From positions 62,001 through 126,000 of the forward strand of contig DEXQ01000007.1 of assembly GCA_002364215.1 (NCBI GenBank): a DNA stretch of 64,000 nucleotides, read 5' to 3'. Every line of letters starts with the position of its first letter. The first letter of the stretch is position 1. Shown here piece after piece: positions 7,967 through 16,131 of this stretch. Under the pieces are notes generated by a model, which had not been told where the DNA came from, made no database searches, and saw only the letters and a list, made by a program, of their open reading frames with translations. The DNA comes from Aequorivita sp. UBA3180. GTDB taxonomy: Bacteria; Bacteroidota; Bacteroidia; Flavobacteriales; Flavobacteriaceae. A program made the translations under genes and the position numbers.

Positions 7967-10432
7967 TTATCGGATTGAAAGCGCATTTTGTAAATCTCGA
8001 ATGTTCAAAATAAGCTTCTCAAAATCCATCTTCATTTCCACAGGTTCAACTGTTTCGGCAGTGTAATCCTCCATTTTTTCGAGAATCGGAATTACTTCCT
8101 TTGCCCTTATTTGGCGGAACATCGTGAGCATTCTGTGGGCAATTTCAGAAATAGTTTTTGTGTCATTTTCCGCAATTGAATTTTTGATTTGCTGCAGATC
8201 TTTTTCGGTTTGGACGTTGAAAACTTCCAGCACTCCTTCCAAGGCTTCGGGCGTATTTAAAAAGGATTTTAAAAGGGAAAGGTCGAATTTTCCATTGTCT
8301 GCGGAATTTGATTTGAAAATTTCATCCACAATATATTCTTCCGAAAAATTCCTGCGGTTTGGGAAAATGCGCTCCAAAACCGCAACGAGTTCCTGTTTTG
8401 AAAAGGGTTTCGGAAGCATTTCGGAAAACCCTTTGTTGAGGTAGAAATCGCGGCTGTGCTCCCTACTTCCCGTCATTGCTATTACGGGCTGATTTTTATA
8501 GGAATTTATTTCGCCATTTTTCAGTTTTTCCAAAACCGTAAACCCGTCGGTTTTTGGCATTTGGATGTCGGTTAAAATGAAGTCGGGGCGTGATTCAGCT
8601 CGGGAACCAAAATTTGAGGTTTTTAGTTGTTCGTAACTTTCAAATGCTTCCGAGGTAATTTCCATCTGCTCAAAAATTTCCTGCAACAGGGCACGCATCG
8701 ATTCGTCATCATCAATAATTACGGCTTTCAGACCTTCAAACGAAATGTGTTCCTTCGGAATGGTTTTCGTCAAAATCCTATCTGAATTTTTCAGCGGAAG
8801 GATTAAAATAAAGTTGCTTCCTTCCCCCAAAACACTTTCCACCTTTAGGCTTCCGCCCAAAAGCTCGGTCAGTTTTTTTGAAATGGCCAATCCCAAACCG
8901 CTACCGCCAAATTTGTGGGCAATCTCGGTTTCGGCCTGCGTAAATTCATTGAAAATTAGTTGCTGTTTTTCCTCGGAAATGCCAATTCCAGTATCGATTA
9001 CGGAGATTTTTATTTTTGAGATTTTATCAAATTTTTCAAGTTCTTCAACCTTAATTTCAACGCTCCCGTTTTCGGTAAATTTGAAAGCATTGCCGACGAG
9101 ATTATTTATAATCTGCCGAATCCGGAGTGGGTCGCTTTCAAAAATTTTGCTTTTAATTTCCTGTGAAATAGAAAATTTCAAATCGACAGCTTTCTGTGGA
9201 AACTGCTGTTTTACGGCGTTTCCGGCTTCAATGATAATATTTTCCAAAGAAAAGGGGACGCTTTCAATGGGCAATTTTCCCGCTTCCAATTTGGAGAAAT
9301 CCAGCAAATCATCCACCAAATGTGAAATGAAATGCGAGCTGGAAGTAATTTGCGCCAAATAGTATTTCTGTTTTTCCGAAAGGGTTGAATTTTCAAATAA
9401 TTCGGAATAGCCGCTGATGGTATTCAATGGCGTTTTCAAATCATGACTTACTGTTGAAATGAGCTGTTCGCGGCTTTTGAGCAGTGATTCTGCGTAATTT
9501 TTAGATTCTTCCAAATTCTTTTTGAAGCGCTCTGCCCGAAAAAAATCTGAAAGGATAAAATACGAAAACAGCAGAACCACGATGCCGCCCAAAATTCCGG
9601 CAAACTTCAGAATTTCCTTGGTGCGTTCCATGGATTTTGCCCGTTGCTGTTTTTCCAGATTGTTGTTCTTAGTAATTTCACGGTCAAAACTGGCGATAAT
9701 CTCGCGCAAGCGTTCGGAAATGTTGAGGTCATTGCGGATCAGTTCATTCTCTTTTTGAATCAATGATTCGCGAATTCGAGAATTTTCCTTTTTTGCTTCA
9801 GAAACTATATAACGGGCCGCGGTTAACATAGAATCGACCGTTTTGGATTTTACGGTAGAAGTATCGCGCGTGGCGTCACTATTGAGATAATCGGCATAGT
9901 TTTGCCAGATTTTGCGTTCTCGTGTGTTTAATTTTGATGGATTTTTGATTAATGACTCCACGGAGTTTAATCCCACGGAAGCTTCCAGTTTACGCACCTC
10001 GCGCATAATATCGTCCAGCGAAGTATCTTTTTGGTTCGTCAAACGAAGAATTCGCAACTGTTCAATGTTTCGGTTCTTTTCCTTGAGCAACGTTTTTACA
10101 CTGTCCAATTGTTTTATTTGAAAATCGTTGGTGGTAAGCGATTTTATCTCGTCTATTTTTCTGAAAAGCGAATCGGTCTTCGCCATATATTTTTCAAAAT
10201 CTTCATCGCTTTCGGTTAAAAGCGCAAGCCTCGAAAAGCCATCGGTTTCGTAAACCAAATTGATGAGGGTTCCGGTTTCAATAAACTTTTTTTCGCCTGT
10301 GGTTTCGCTTGATTCTGCAGTGAAATTTTTGAATTCAGAATATAAAAAAAAGCCTACCAACACAGCCAAAGCCCCCAAAACAAGGTAGCTGAGGATGATT
10401 TTAAAGGTGAATTTGTTTTTTGAAGTGGCCAT
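7967..10432 (-). CDS. Hybrid sensor histidine kinase with receiver and HPt-like domain
   Basis: Membrane sensor kinase of 821 residues. Seen in order: a transmembrane segment (about 11-31), a long helical extracytoplasmic region, a second transmembrane segment (about 275-292), HisKA with H330 in TVSHDLKTPLN, HATPase_c with NNLVGNAFKF, DTGIGI and FGGSGLGLAI, a receiver domain with the phospho-acceptor in ILTDIQMPK (about residue 620), and a C-terminal helical domain with SEIAHRMLTMFRQIRA, which has the layout of an HPt histidine. It thus encodes a full phosphorelay in one chain. The 3' end almost touches the convergent sigma-54 regulator. Its start is 3-4 nt from degenerate repeat sequence preceding the TPP riboswitch. 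Confidence 0.94.
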   Translation of the reverse strand: MATSKNKFTFKIILSYLVLGALAVLVGFFLYSEFKNFTAESSETTGEKKFIETGTLINLVYETDGFSRLALLTESDEDFEKYMAKTDSLFRKIDEIKSLTTNDFQIKQLDSVKTLLKEKNRNIEQLRILRLTNQKDTSLDDIMREVRKLEASVGLNSVESLIKNPSKLNTRERKIWQNYADYLNSDATRDTSTVKSKTVDSMLTAARYIVSEAKKENSRIRESLIQKENELIRNDLNISERLREIIASFDREITKNNNLEKQQRAKSMERTKEILKFAGILGGIVVLLFSYFILSDFFRAERFKKNLEESKNYAESLLKSREQLISTVSHDLKTPLNTISGYSELFENSTLSEKQKYYLAQITSSSHFISHLVDDLLDFSKLEAGKLPIESVPFSLENIIIEAGNAVKQQFPQKAVDLKFSISQEIKSKIFESDPLRIRQIINNLVGNAFKFTENGSVEIKVEELEKFDKISKIKISVIDTGIGISEEKQQLIFNEFTQAETEIAHKFGGSGLGLAISKKLTELLGGSLKVESVLGEGSNFILILPLKNSDRILTKTIPKEHISFEGLKAVIIDDDESMRALLQEIFEQMEITSEAFESYEQLKTSNFGSRAESRPDFILTDIQMPKTDGFTVLEKLKNGEINSYKNQPVIAMTGSREHSRDFYLNKGFSEMLPKPFSKQELVAVLERIFPNRRNFSEEYIVDEIFKSNSADNGKFDLSLLKSFLNTPEALEGVLEVFNVQTEKDLQQIKNSIAENDTKTISEIAHRMLTMFRQIRAKEVIPILEKMEDYTAETVEPVEMKMDFEKLILNIRDLQNALSIR

Positions 10433-10485
10433 CGTTCAAATGTAAATAGTAATGAAACGGGGAAGTATTAAGAATATGGTAAAAA

Positions 10486-10521
10486 AAATCGAAATCGAAA
10501 CCGAAATCGAAAACGATGCGG
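10486..10521. repeat. Short 6-bp tandem repeat
   Basis: About five copies of AAATCG with single changes (AAATCG, AAATCG, AAACCG, AAATCG, AAAACG) in the gap between the hybrid kinase and the riboswitch. This gap, 10433-10828, otherwise holds the promoter, the riboswitch and its terminator. Confidence 0.7.
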
Positions 10522-10526
10522 AAGTA

Positions 10527-10559
10527 TTTGGAGAAATTGAAAAAAGAAATGTACTTTTG
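10527..10559 (+). promoter_or_regulatory. Promoter of the TPP riboswitch transcript
   Basis: TTTG at 10527-10530, a 21-bp gap, then TACTTTTG at 10552-10559: a good match to the Bacteroidetes sigma-ABfr promoter (TTTG, 19-21 bp, TAnnTTTG). Transcription would start just before the P1 stem of the riboswitch at 10566. Confidence 0.7.
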
Positions 10560-10565
10560 CCGAAC

Positions 10566-10710
10566 ATCTCAAAGGGGTGCAGATTTTGGTCTTGAGCCAG
10601 TAGTGGTGAGAGATGAGACTTAAAACTCATAACTCATAACTCATAACTCATAACTCGAAGAAGCTGAGATTATACCCAAAGAACCTGGGCGGGTAATGCC
10701 GCCAAGGGAT
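10566..10710 (+). ncRNA. TPP (THI-box) riboswitch with an expanded P3 arm
   Basis: Thiamine pyrophosphate-binding leader RNA controlling the downstream TonB receptor. Seen: P1 ATCTC (10566-10570) with GGGAT (10706-10710); the P2 strand GGGGTGC (10574-10580) with ATACCC; the invariant CTGAGA at 10664; GAACCTG at 10681; and the pyrophosphate-side hairpin GGCGG-GTAATG-CCGCC. These match the conserved core of the class. The P3 region between GGGGTGC and CTGAGA is about 83 nt, far longer than the minimal arm, and contains five 7-bp repeats. An intrinsic terminator follows at 10722, giving a transcription-attenuation switch: TPP present, receptor off. Confidence 0.95.
10624..10658. repeat. Heptamer array AACTCAT inside riboswitch P3
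   Basis: Four perfect AACTCAT units followed by one AACTCGA, exactly 7 bp apart. The same heptamer in reverse complement (ATGAGTT) occurs inside leuS at 26993. Confidence 0.95.
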
Positions 10711-10721
10711 ACAAATAGGAA

Positions 10722-10764
10722 CCCCCTGTAATATTGCACGACGCAATGTTTTCAGGGTTTTTTT
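10722..10764 (+). terminator. Riboswitch expression-platform terminator
   Basis: CCCTG (10724-10728) pairs with CAGGG (10753-10757), reinforced by ATTGC/GCAAT, followed by TTTTTTT. It lies 12 nt after the P1 3' strand, as expected for TPP-dependent premature termination. Confidence 0.85.
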
Positions 10765-10828
10765 ATATAAACCATTTAACAAACCAAGAATAACGCCCCT
10801 TTTATTCGTATAAAATTATTTTTTACGA

Positions 10829-13009
10829 ATGAAAAAGTTATTGATTACCACAGTTTTTACTTCTCTTTTTATTACCGTTTCCGCGCAGGAAAAAACACAG
10901 GATTCCACAAAAATTGAAGCCTTGGACGAAGTTTTGGTACAGGCCGTCCGCGTAGATGCCGATTCGCCAATTACCCACTCAAACCTCGATAAAGAGGAGC
11001 TCGAAAAACGAAACCTCGGGCAGGATATTCCGTATATGCTCAACTATCTTCCGTCGGTGGTTACCACGAGCGATGCCGGCGCTGGCGTGGGCTATACCTA
11101 CATTCGTGTTCGTGGGAGCGATGCTTCGCGCGTAAATGTTACGCTTAATGGAATTCCGTATAACGATTCCGAAAGCCAAGGCACGTTTTGGGTGAATCTG
11201 CCGGATTTTACTTCCTCGGTGCAAAGCCTGCAATTGCAACGCGGCGTGGGGACTTCAACCAACGGTTCGGGCGCTTTTGGTGCAAGTTTGAATTTATTGA
11301 GCGATGCCGTTTCCAATGAAGCCTATGGCGAAATTGCAAACTCCTTCGGAAGTTATAATACACGCAAACACAATGTCAAGTTCAGCACTGGCTTGCTTTC
11401 CGAGCATTTTGAAGTGGCGGGAAGACTTTCCACTATCCAATCTGACGGATATATAGATAGGGCCAGTTCCGACTTGAAATCATATTTTCTACAAGGTGCT
11501 TTCGTAAATAGAAATTCCTTAATTAAAGCCTTGGTTTTTGGTGGACGCGAAGAAACTTACCAATCATGGAATGGCTTGGAAGATCCAGAAAAACTTGAAA
11601 ATGACCGAACCTACAATACCGTTGGAATATATACCGATGAGGATGGAAACATTCAGTTTTATGACAATGAGGTTGACAATTATGCGCAGGATCATTACCA
11701 ACTGCTTGTAAACCACAGGTTCAACAATAATTGGAGCACAAATGTTTCTTTGAATTATACAAAAGGAAAGGGTTATTTTGAGCAATATAAGGAAGACGAA
11801 AACTTTGTGACATACGGTTTTGAACCCATTGAAATTGGAGGCGACACTATAAATACTACCGATTTGATCCGTCGTCGTTGGTTGGATAATGATTTTTATG
11901 CGGCTAATGCCAACGTAAACTATAAGAATAATAAAATAGATTTTACGGGTGGCGCATTTTACAGCTACTACAGCGGCGACCATTTTGGCGAAGTAATCTG
12001 GGTGCGGTACGGCAGCAATTCTGAAATTCGCGACCGATATTACGAAGGGAATGGTGTGAAAAGTGAATTCACCGTTTTTTCCAAAGCGACGTATCGAATC
12101 AATGACAAGTGGAGTGTCTTCGGCGATTTGCAGGGCAGATTTTTGAATTACAAAACTTTGGGAATTACTTCAGATTTGGTGCCGTTGAATGTTGACGAAA
12201 ACTATTCGTTTTTCAACCCGAAAGCGGGATTGACCTATAAATTAAACCCTTCAAACCAATTTTATTTCTCCTACGGAAAGGCGCACCGCGAACCTTCGCG
12301 AAATGATTACGAACAGGGAATTGTTACGCCCGAAAAGTTGGACGATTTTGAACTTGGATGGCGATTCGCCTCCGAAAAGGTAAAGGTCAACACCAATATT
12401 TATTATATGAATTACAAAGACCAATTGGTGCTTTCCGGTGAGTTGAATGATGTTGGCGCACCGTTGCGTACCAATAGCGGTAAAAGTTACCGTTTGGGAC
12501 TGGAGGTTGATGCGGAAATTCAGCTTTTGAAGAATTTGAGAACCCTTCCAAACATAGCTTTGAGCACCAATAAAAATGTAGATTTCGTCACTTCGCGTGA
12601 TGGCGAATTGGTAAATCTGGGCAATACCAATATTTCTTTTTCACCTTCTGTGGTTGCTGGAAATATGCTGGAATATTCGCCAATAAAGAAATTGCAATTA
12701 GGTTTCCTTTCAAAATTCCTGGGTGAACAGTATATGGGCAATATTGACAGCGAAGCTTCAAAACTGGATAGCTATTTCATCCATGATTTGAACATTGTTT
12801 ATACTTTGGGCAATCTTCCGTGGGTAAAAGAAGTGGTTTTTTCGGCTTTGGTGAACAATATTTTCAATGTAGAATATATTTCCAACGGCTATTTTTACAC
12901 CTACGATGACGATTTTAGTAATCCGGGAACGATTACTACAATTGAGGGTGCGGGCTATTATCCGCAGGCAACAATTAACTTTTTGGTAGGGGCAACTGTA
13001 AAATTTTAA
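10829..13009 (+). CDS. TonB-dependent outer-membrane receptor, probably for thiamine
   Basis: Outer-membrane beta-barrel transporter energised by TonB, 726 residues. Seen: a signal peptide ending ITVSAQ, a TonB-box-like region after it (EALDEVLVQAVRVD), a plug domain with YTYIRVRGSDASRVNVTLNG and VQSLQLQRGVGTSTNGSGAFG, then a barrel ending in an aromatic-plus-Phe terminus (LVGATVKF). No N-terminal carboxypeptidase-like domain, so it is not a typical SusC. Its leader is a TPP riboswitch with terminator, so the receptor is made when TPP is low. TPP-regulated TonB receptors in Bacteroidota have been predicted to import thiamine. The substrate is inferred from the riboswitch. Confidence 0.93.
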   Translation: MKKLLITTVFTSLFITVSAQEKTQDSTKIEALDEVLVQAVRVDADSPITHSNLDKEELEKRNLGQDIPYMLNYLPSVVTTSDAGAGVGYTYIRVRGSDASRVNVTLNGIPYNDSESQGTFWVNLPDFTSSVQSLQLQRGVGTSTNGSGAFGASLNLLSDAVSNEAYGEIANSFGSYNTRKHNVKFSTGLLSEHFEVAGRLSTIQSDGYIDRASSDLKSYFLQGAFVNRNSLIKALVFGGREETYQSWNGLEDPEKLENDRTYNTVGIYTDEDGNIQFYDNEVDNYAQDHYQLLVNHRFNNNWSTNVSLNYTKGKGYFEQYKEDENFVTYGFEPIEIGGDTINTTDLIRRRWLDNDFYAANANVNYKNNKIDFTGGAFYSYYSGDHFGEVIWVRYGSNSEIRDRYYEGNGVKSEFTVFSKATYRINDKWSVFGDLQGRFLNYKTLGITSDLVPLNVDENYSFFNPKAGLTYKLNPSNQFYFSYGKAHREPSRNDYEQGIVTPEKLDDFELGWRFASEKVKVNTNIYYMNYKDQLVLSGELNDVGAPLRTNSGKSYRLGLEVDAEIQLLKNLRTLPNIALSTNKNVDFVTSRDGELVNLGNTNISFSPSVVAGNMLEYSPIKKLQLGFLSKFLGEQYMGNIDSEASKLDSYFIHDLNIVYTLGNLPWVKEVVFSALVNNIFNVEYISNGYFYTYDDDFSNPGTITTIEGAGYYPQATINFLVGATVKF

Positions 13010-13022
13010 ACGATAGCTAAAA

Positions 13023-13460
13023 TTAGTTGCTAATGTTGATGGTATTGCCATTGCGAACCGCACTGTAGGATTGCATAGGGTATTTGGTGTCGGGCTCTGT
13101 GGTGTGCCTTCCAAAATTCACAATATTATATTCGTTTTCATCAGTAGAACAAGGACAGCTCGCTATTGTGCCATCAACCTCCATCCGTGAACAGCTGCTT
13201 GGTGCATGGTTTGGGTCTGTAAGGTCATATGCAAAATATTGTGTATCGCTTACACAATAAACTACAATACCTTTTATGCCTTGCGAGGTTATAACGTAAT
13301 TGCCCGGAAACTTCAGGCCGTTGTATTCTGGGAGGTTCAGATTCAGGTTCAAACTTACAACCGGATCAGTTAGATAAGGATTGCGTTCTTTCTGATCATC
13401 ATTTTTTGAACAAGAAAAGATTGCAAAAACTATTAAAAGAAAAAAGATTATATTTTTCAT
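13023..13460 (-). CDS. Lipoprotein with degenerate Rieske-like domain
   Basis: A 145-residue lipoprotein: signal peptide with lipobox FAIFSCSKN (Cys near residue 17). The remainder has the layout of small Rieske [2Fe-2S] lipoproteins of Flavobacteriia: YVITSQGIKGIVVYCV, FAYDLTDPNHAP, then two cysteine clusters (SSCSRM and ASCPCSTDEN), and a C-terminal SYSAVRNGNTINIS strand pair. The C-x-H and C-x-x-H histidines expected for cluster ligation are replaced by Arg and Ser, so cluster binding is doubtful. It converges on the TonB receptor with a 13-nt gap. The Rieske relation is a fold-level guess from pattern. Confidence 0.7.
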   Translation of the reverse strand: MKNIIFFLLIVFAIFSCSKNDDQKERNPYLTDPVVSLNLNLNLPEYNGLKFPGNYVITSQGIKGIVVYCVSDTQYFAYDLTDPNHAPSSCSRMEVDGTIASCPCSTDENEYNIVNFGRHTTEPDTKYPMQSYSAVRNGNTINISN

Positions 13461-13520
13461 AGAAGCAAATAAATTTTAAGGCCGAAATTACAACAAATTA
13501 CACAACAACTAAATTTTTAG

Positions 13521-13528
13521 TATATTTG
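13521..13528 (+). promoter_or_regulatory. Putative -7 element of greA
   Basis: TATATTTG fits TAnnTTTG, 116 bp before the greA ATG; no convincing -33 box at the right distance. Confidence 0.4.
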
Positions 13529-13563
13529 TTAAACACAATCCCGTCATCGTATGGGATTTTTCT

Positions 13564-13583
13564 ATTCCCGCGCTGGCGGGAAT
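13564..13583. repeat. ATTCCCGC palindrome (REP-like)
   Basis: ATTCCCGC and GCGGGAAT form a perfect 8-bp stem around GCTG in the greA leader. Sequences of this kind are common dispersed repeats. With the short T-rich flank it could also pause transcription. Confidence 0.6.
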
Positions 13584-13643
13584 CTTATTATATAGAATTT
13601 TAAGAATTAAAAAAAGGGTTTGTAATACACAAACGATGAAGTT

Positions 13644-14120
13644 ATGAGTAAAGTATCTTATTACACCGCCGAGGGATTGAAAAAGTTAAGGGATGAAGTA
13701 GATTATCTACGCGATGTGGAGCGCCCAAAAGCCTCTAATGCCATTGCCGAGGCTCGCGATAAAGGCGACCTCAGCGAAAACGCGGAATATGACGCAGCCA
13801 AGGAGGCCCAAGGAATGCTGGAAATGCGTATTGCAAAACTGGAAGAAGTGCTTGCAAATGCTCGATTAATAGATGAATCCCAATTAGATTTGAGCAAGGT
13901 TTTAGTACATTCCAACGTAAAAATTAAAAATCAAAACAATGGGATGGAAATGAGCTATAAGTTGGTAGCCCAAAGTGAAGCTGACCTTAAAGCGGGAAAA
14001 ATTTCTGTAGATTCTCCTATTGGAAAAGGATTGCTGGGGAAACAAAAAGGTGAGGTGGCCGAAATACAAGTGCCCAACGGTGTGCTTAAATTCGAGATAT
14101 TGGAAATTTCAAGAGATTAA
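13644..14120 (+). CDS. greA: Transcription elongation factor GreA
   Basis: Binds the secondary channel of RNA polymerase and stimulates cleavage of backtracked RNA. The 158-residue length is standard. Seen: the N-terminal coiled coil with SYYTAEGLKKLRDEVDYL, the acidic tip ARDKGDLSENAEYDAAKE (the D and E of the tip promote cleavage), and the C-terminal FKBP-like domain with SPIGKGLLGKQKGEVAEI. The ATG at 13644 gives a normal N-terminus. The HIT gene begins 1 nt after its stop, so they form an operon. Confidence 0.97.
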   Translation: MSKVSYYTAEGLKKLRDEVDYLRDVERPKASNAIAEARDKGDLSENAEYDAAKEAQGMLEMRIAKLEEVLANARLIDESQLDLSKVLVHSNVKIKNQNNGMEMSYKLVAQSEADLKAGKISVDSPIGKGLLGKQKGEVAEIQVPNGVLKFEILEISRD

Positions 14121-14121
14121 T

Positions 14122-14517
14122 ATGGCATCAATATTCACACAAATAATTGAAGGTGAGATTCCTTGTTATAAAGTTGCGGAAGATGACAATTTCATTGCTT
14201 TTTTGGATATAAATCCAAACGCTAAAGGTCATACCCTCTGCGTGCCAAAGGAAGAAATTGACAAGGTTTTTGATATGGGCGAGCATATGTACTTACAGTT
14301 AATGCAATTTTCACGAAAAGTAGCACGTGCTTTGGAAAAAACGGTTCCCTGCAAACGTGTGGGAATGGCTGTTGTAGGATTGGAAGTGCCTCACGTGCAC
14401 GTTCATCTTATTCCATTGAACGAGATGGACGATATGCGATTCACCAAAAAAGTTAAAATGACTTCGGAAGAATTTGAAATGTTAGCAGATACAATTTCCG
14501 AAAAACTTAAACAGTAG
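14122..14517 (+). CDS. HIT family nucleotide-binding protein
   Basis: Histidine-triad hydrolase of the Hint branch, acting on nucleoside phosphoramidates or similar bonds. About 131 residues from the ATG at 14122, which follows the greA stop by 1 nt; the longer open frame from 14020 lies inside greA and is not used. Seen: FTQIIEGEIPCYKVAEDD, FLDINPNAKGHTL, and the catalytic triad PHVHVHLIP with histidines at about 91, 93 and 95. Its last bases overlap the 3' end of the convergent zinc-ribbon gene. Confidence 0.95.
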   Translation: MASIFTQIIEGEIPCYKVAEDDNFIAFLDINPNAKGHTLCVPKEEIDKVFDMGEHMYLQLMQFSRKVARALEKTVPCKRVGMAVVGLEVPHVHVHLIPLNEMDDMRFTKKVKMTSEEFEMLADTISEKLKQ

Positions 14518-14854
14518 GAATTAATAAATAAACTATTGCGGCAACCAATACAATTGCCACAATTACCAAGATATAAAATAGTGGTTTTACCTTTAAATAT
14601 TGTTTATTGGTCTCCGCTATTTTTTTGTTGTAATCAAAAACACGCTCAATATCTTCTGTCCAGCTTACGGGGTAAATATCGTTTTTGCAAGTATGGCAGT
14701 ATAGCCTGTTATCTATTTTCGTAGCTGGTTTTTTAAAAAAAAGCGTTTCTTTTTCCGTTTGCGTGAAGGTAAATTCCATACCGTCAGTTCCAAAACAAGT
14801 TGGGCAGTTGTTTTTTAAGCGGGCTGTGTGTAGTGAATGAATTTTAGAACTCAT
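14507..14854 (-). CDS. Small zinc-ribbon membrane protein, function unknown
   Basis: A 115-residue protein not assigned to a named family. Seen: two Cys pairs, NCPTCFG near residue 17 and YCHTCKN near residue 54, which look like one zinc ribbon with a long insert, then a C-terminal transmembrane helix (LFYILVIVAIVLVAAIVYLL). The ribbon would face the cytoplasm. It starts 2 nt after the stop of the upstream histidine kinase gene on the same strand, so the two are probably cotranscribed; a regulatory link is possible but unproven. Its 3' end overlaps the HIT gene by 11 nt tail to tail. Confidence 0.75.
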   Translation of the reverse strand: MSSKIHSLHTARLKNNCPTCFGTDGMEFTFTQTEKETLFFKKPATKIDNRLYCHTCKNDIYPVSWTEDIERVFDYNKKIAETNKQYLKVKPLFYILVIVAIVLVAAIVYLLIPTV

Positions 14855-14856
14855 TT

Positions 14857-16011
14857 TTAATCAGTAGTTTTTAAGGCTATTTCCATAGTGGTTCCTTGGT
14901 TCGGGATGCTTTTGGAAACGCGTATTTTTCCATTGTGATATTCTTCAATAATACGTTTTGCAAGTGATAAGCCCAAGCCCCAACCACGTTTTTTGGTAGT
15001 ATAGCCTGGTGTAAAAATTCTTCTGAACTCACTTTTTGTAAGTCCTTTTCCGGTATCGCTTATGCGAATGAAGGCAAATTTTGAATTTTTTTCTATAGAA
15101 ATGGTGATCTTTCCTTTCCCTTTCATCGCATCTATACCATTCTTCACCAAATTTTCTATTGTCCAACTGAAAAGCTGCGGATTCATTTCAATATAAATAG
15201 ATTCTTCGGGAATATTGAGTTGAAAATCAATGAGTTTTGAGGTTCGCTTTTGTAAATAATAAAAAGTGGCTTTGGTTTCGGCAACCAAATCACAACGTTC
15301 TAATTTTGGCACCGAACCTATTTTTGAAAAACGATCCGTAATGGTTTCCAGCCGTGAAATATCTTTTTCCATTTCGGCTACGTATTCCGGATTTACATTT
15401 TCACTTTTTAAAATCTCCGTCCAGCCCACCAAAGAGGAAAGGGGGGTGCCAATTTGGTGAGCCGTTTCTTTCGCCATTCCTGCCCAAAGCCTGTTCTGTT
15501 CGGCAGATTTCGATGTTTTGTAAAAAAGATAAATTGCCAAGATGAAAAGGAAAATGATCAATATTAAGAAAGCGGGATAGTATTTCAGCTTGTTTATAAT
15601 TGGCGAGTTTCCGTAGTAAATTGTGGACAATAGTTCGTTATCATTTCTTATTTCAATAGGCGTGTATTCTGAAGAATATCGCTTTATTAACTCCTGTTTT
15701 TTCTCAAGTGTATTAACTTCTAAAGAATCAATATTACGCTCAGTATAAGTTTTTTCCTTTAGGGTATAAAGAATCATGGGTGTAGAAGTATTGCTTTGAA
15801 TTACTGACAGGACCAATTCGCCCACCGTAGGGTCATCAGTGGTGCTTTTTTGTTGTAGTTCTTGATAGGCAGCCGCCCAAATCTCCATTTTAGCGCGTTC
15901 ATTGGCTTTTAACTGGGTGAAAAACACATACGTATTCCACAAAATAAGACTGATAACGATAAGCGAAGCTAAAATAAAACCCCAGCGGGAGAGTGATTTA
16001 TTGCGAAACAT
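14857..16011 (-). CDS. Sensor histidine kinase
   Basis: Membrane sensor kinase of 384 residues. Seen: transmembrane helix 1 (about 11-32), an extracytoplasmic sensor region (about 33-140), transmembrane helix 2 (YPAFLILIIFLFILAIYLFY), the phospho-acceptor H185 in KETAHQIGTPLSSLVGW, then HATPase_c with ENLVKNGIDAM, DTGKGL and RGWGLGLSLAKRII. The H-box is a variant (AHQIGTPL instead of SHELRTPL), a form common in Bacteroidota. No response regulator is adjacent, so it is an orphan kinase here. It is followed by the zinc-ribbon gene 2 nt away. Confidence 0.92.
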   Translation of the reverse strand: MFRNKSLSRWGFILASLIVISLILWNTYVFFTQLKANERAKMEIWAAAYQELQQKSTTDDPTVGELVLSVIQSNTSTPMILYTLKEKTYTERNIDSLEVNTLEKKQELIKRYSSEYTPIEIRNDNELLSTIYYGNSPIINKLKYYPAFLILIIFLFILAIYLFYKTSKSAEQNRLWAGMAKETAHQIGTPLSSLVGWTEILKSENVNPEYVAEMEKDISRLETITDRFSKIGSVPKLERCDLVAETKATFYYLQKRTSKLIDFQLNIPEESIYIEMNPQLFSWTIENLVKNGIDAMKGKGKITISIEKNSKFAFIRISDTGKGLTKSEFRRIFTPGYTTKKRGWGLGLSLAKRIIEEYHNGKIRVSKSIPNQGTTMEIALKTTD

Positions 16012-16131
16012 ACATAAATATTAATTGCAGCGATGCTTTCCAAAAGCAGGTTTAAATATAAAGTAAATATGTTGATATTATTGTACAATCAAGTTTTTAC
16101 AAGCTATAATCTTTGGGTACATTTGCAAGCA

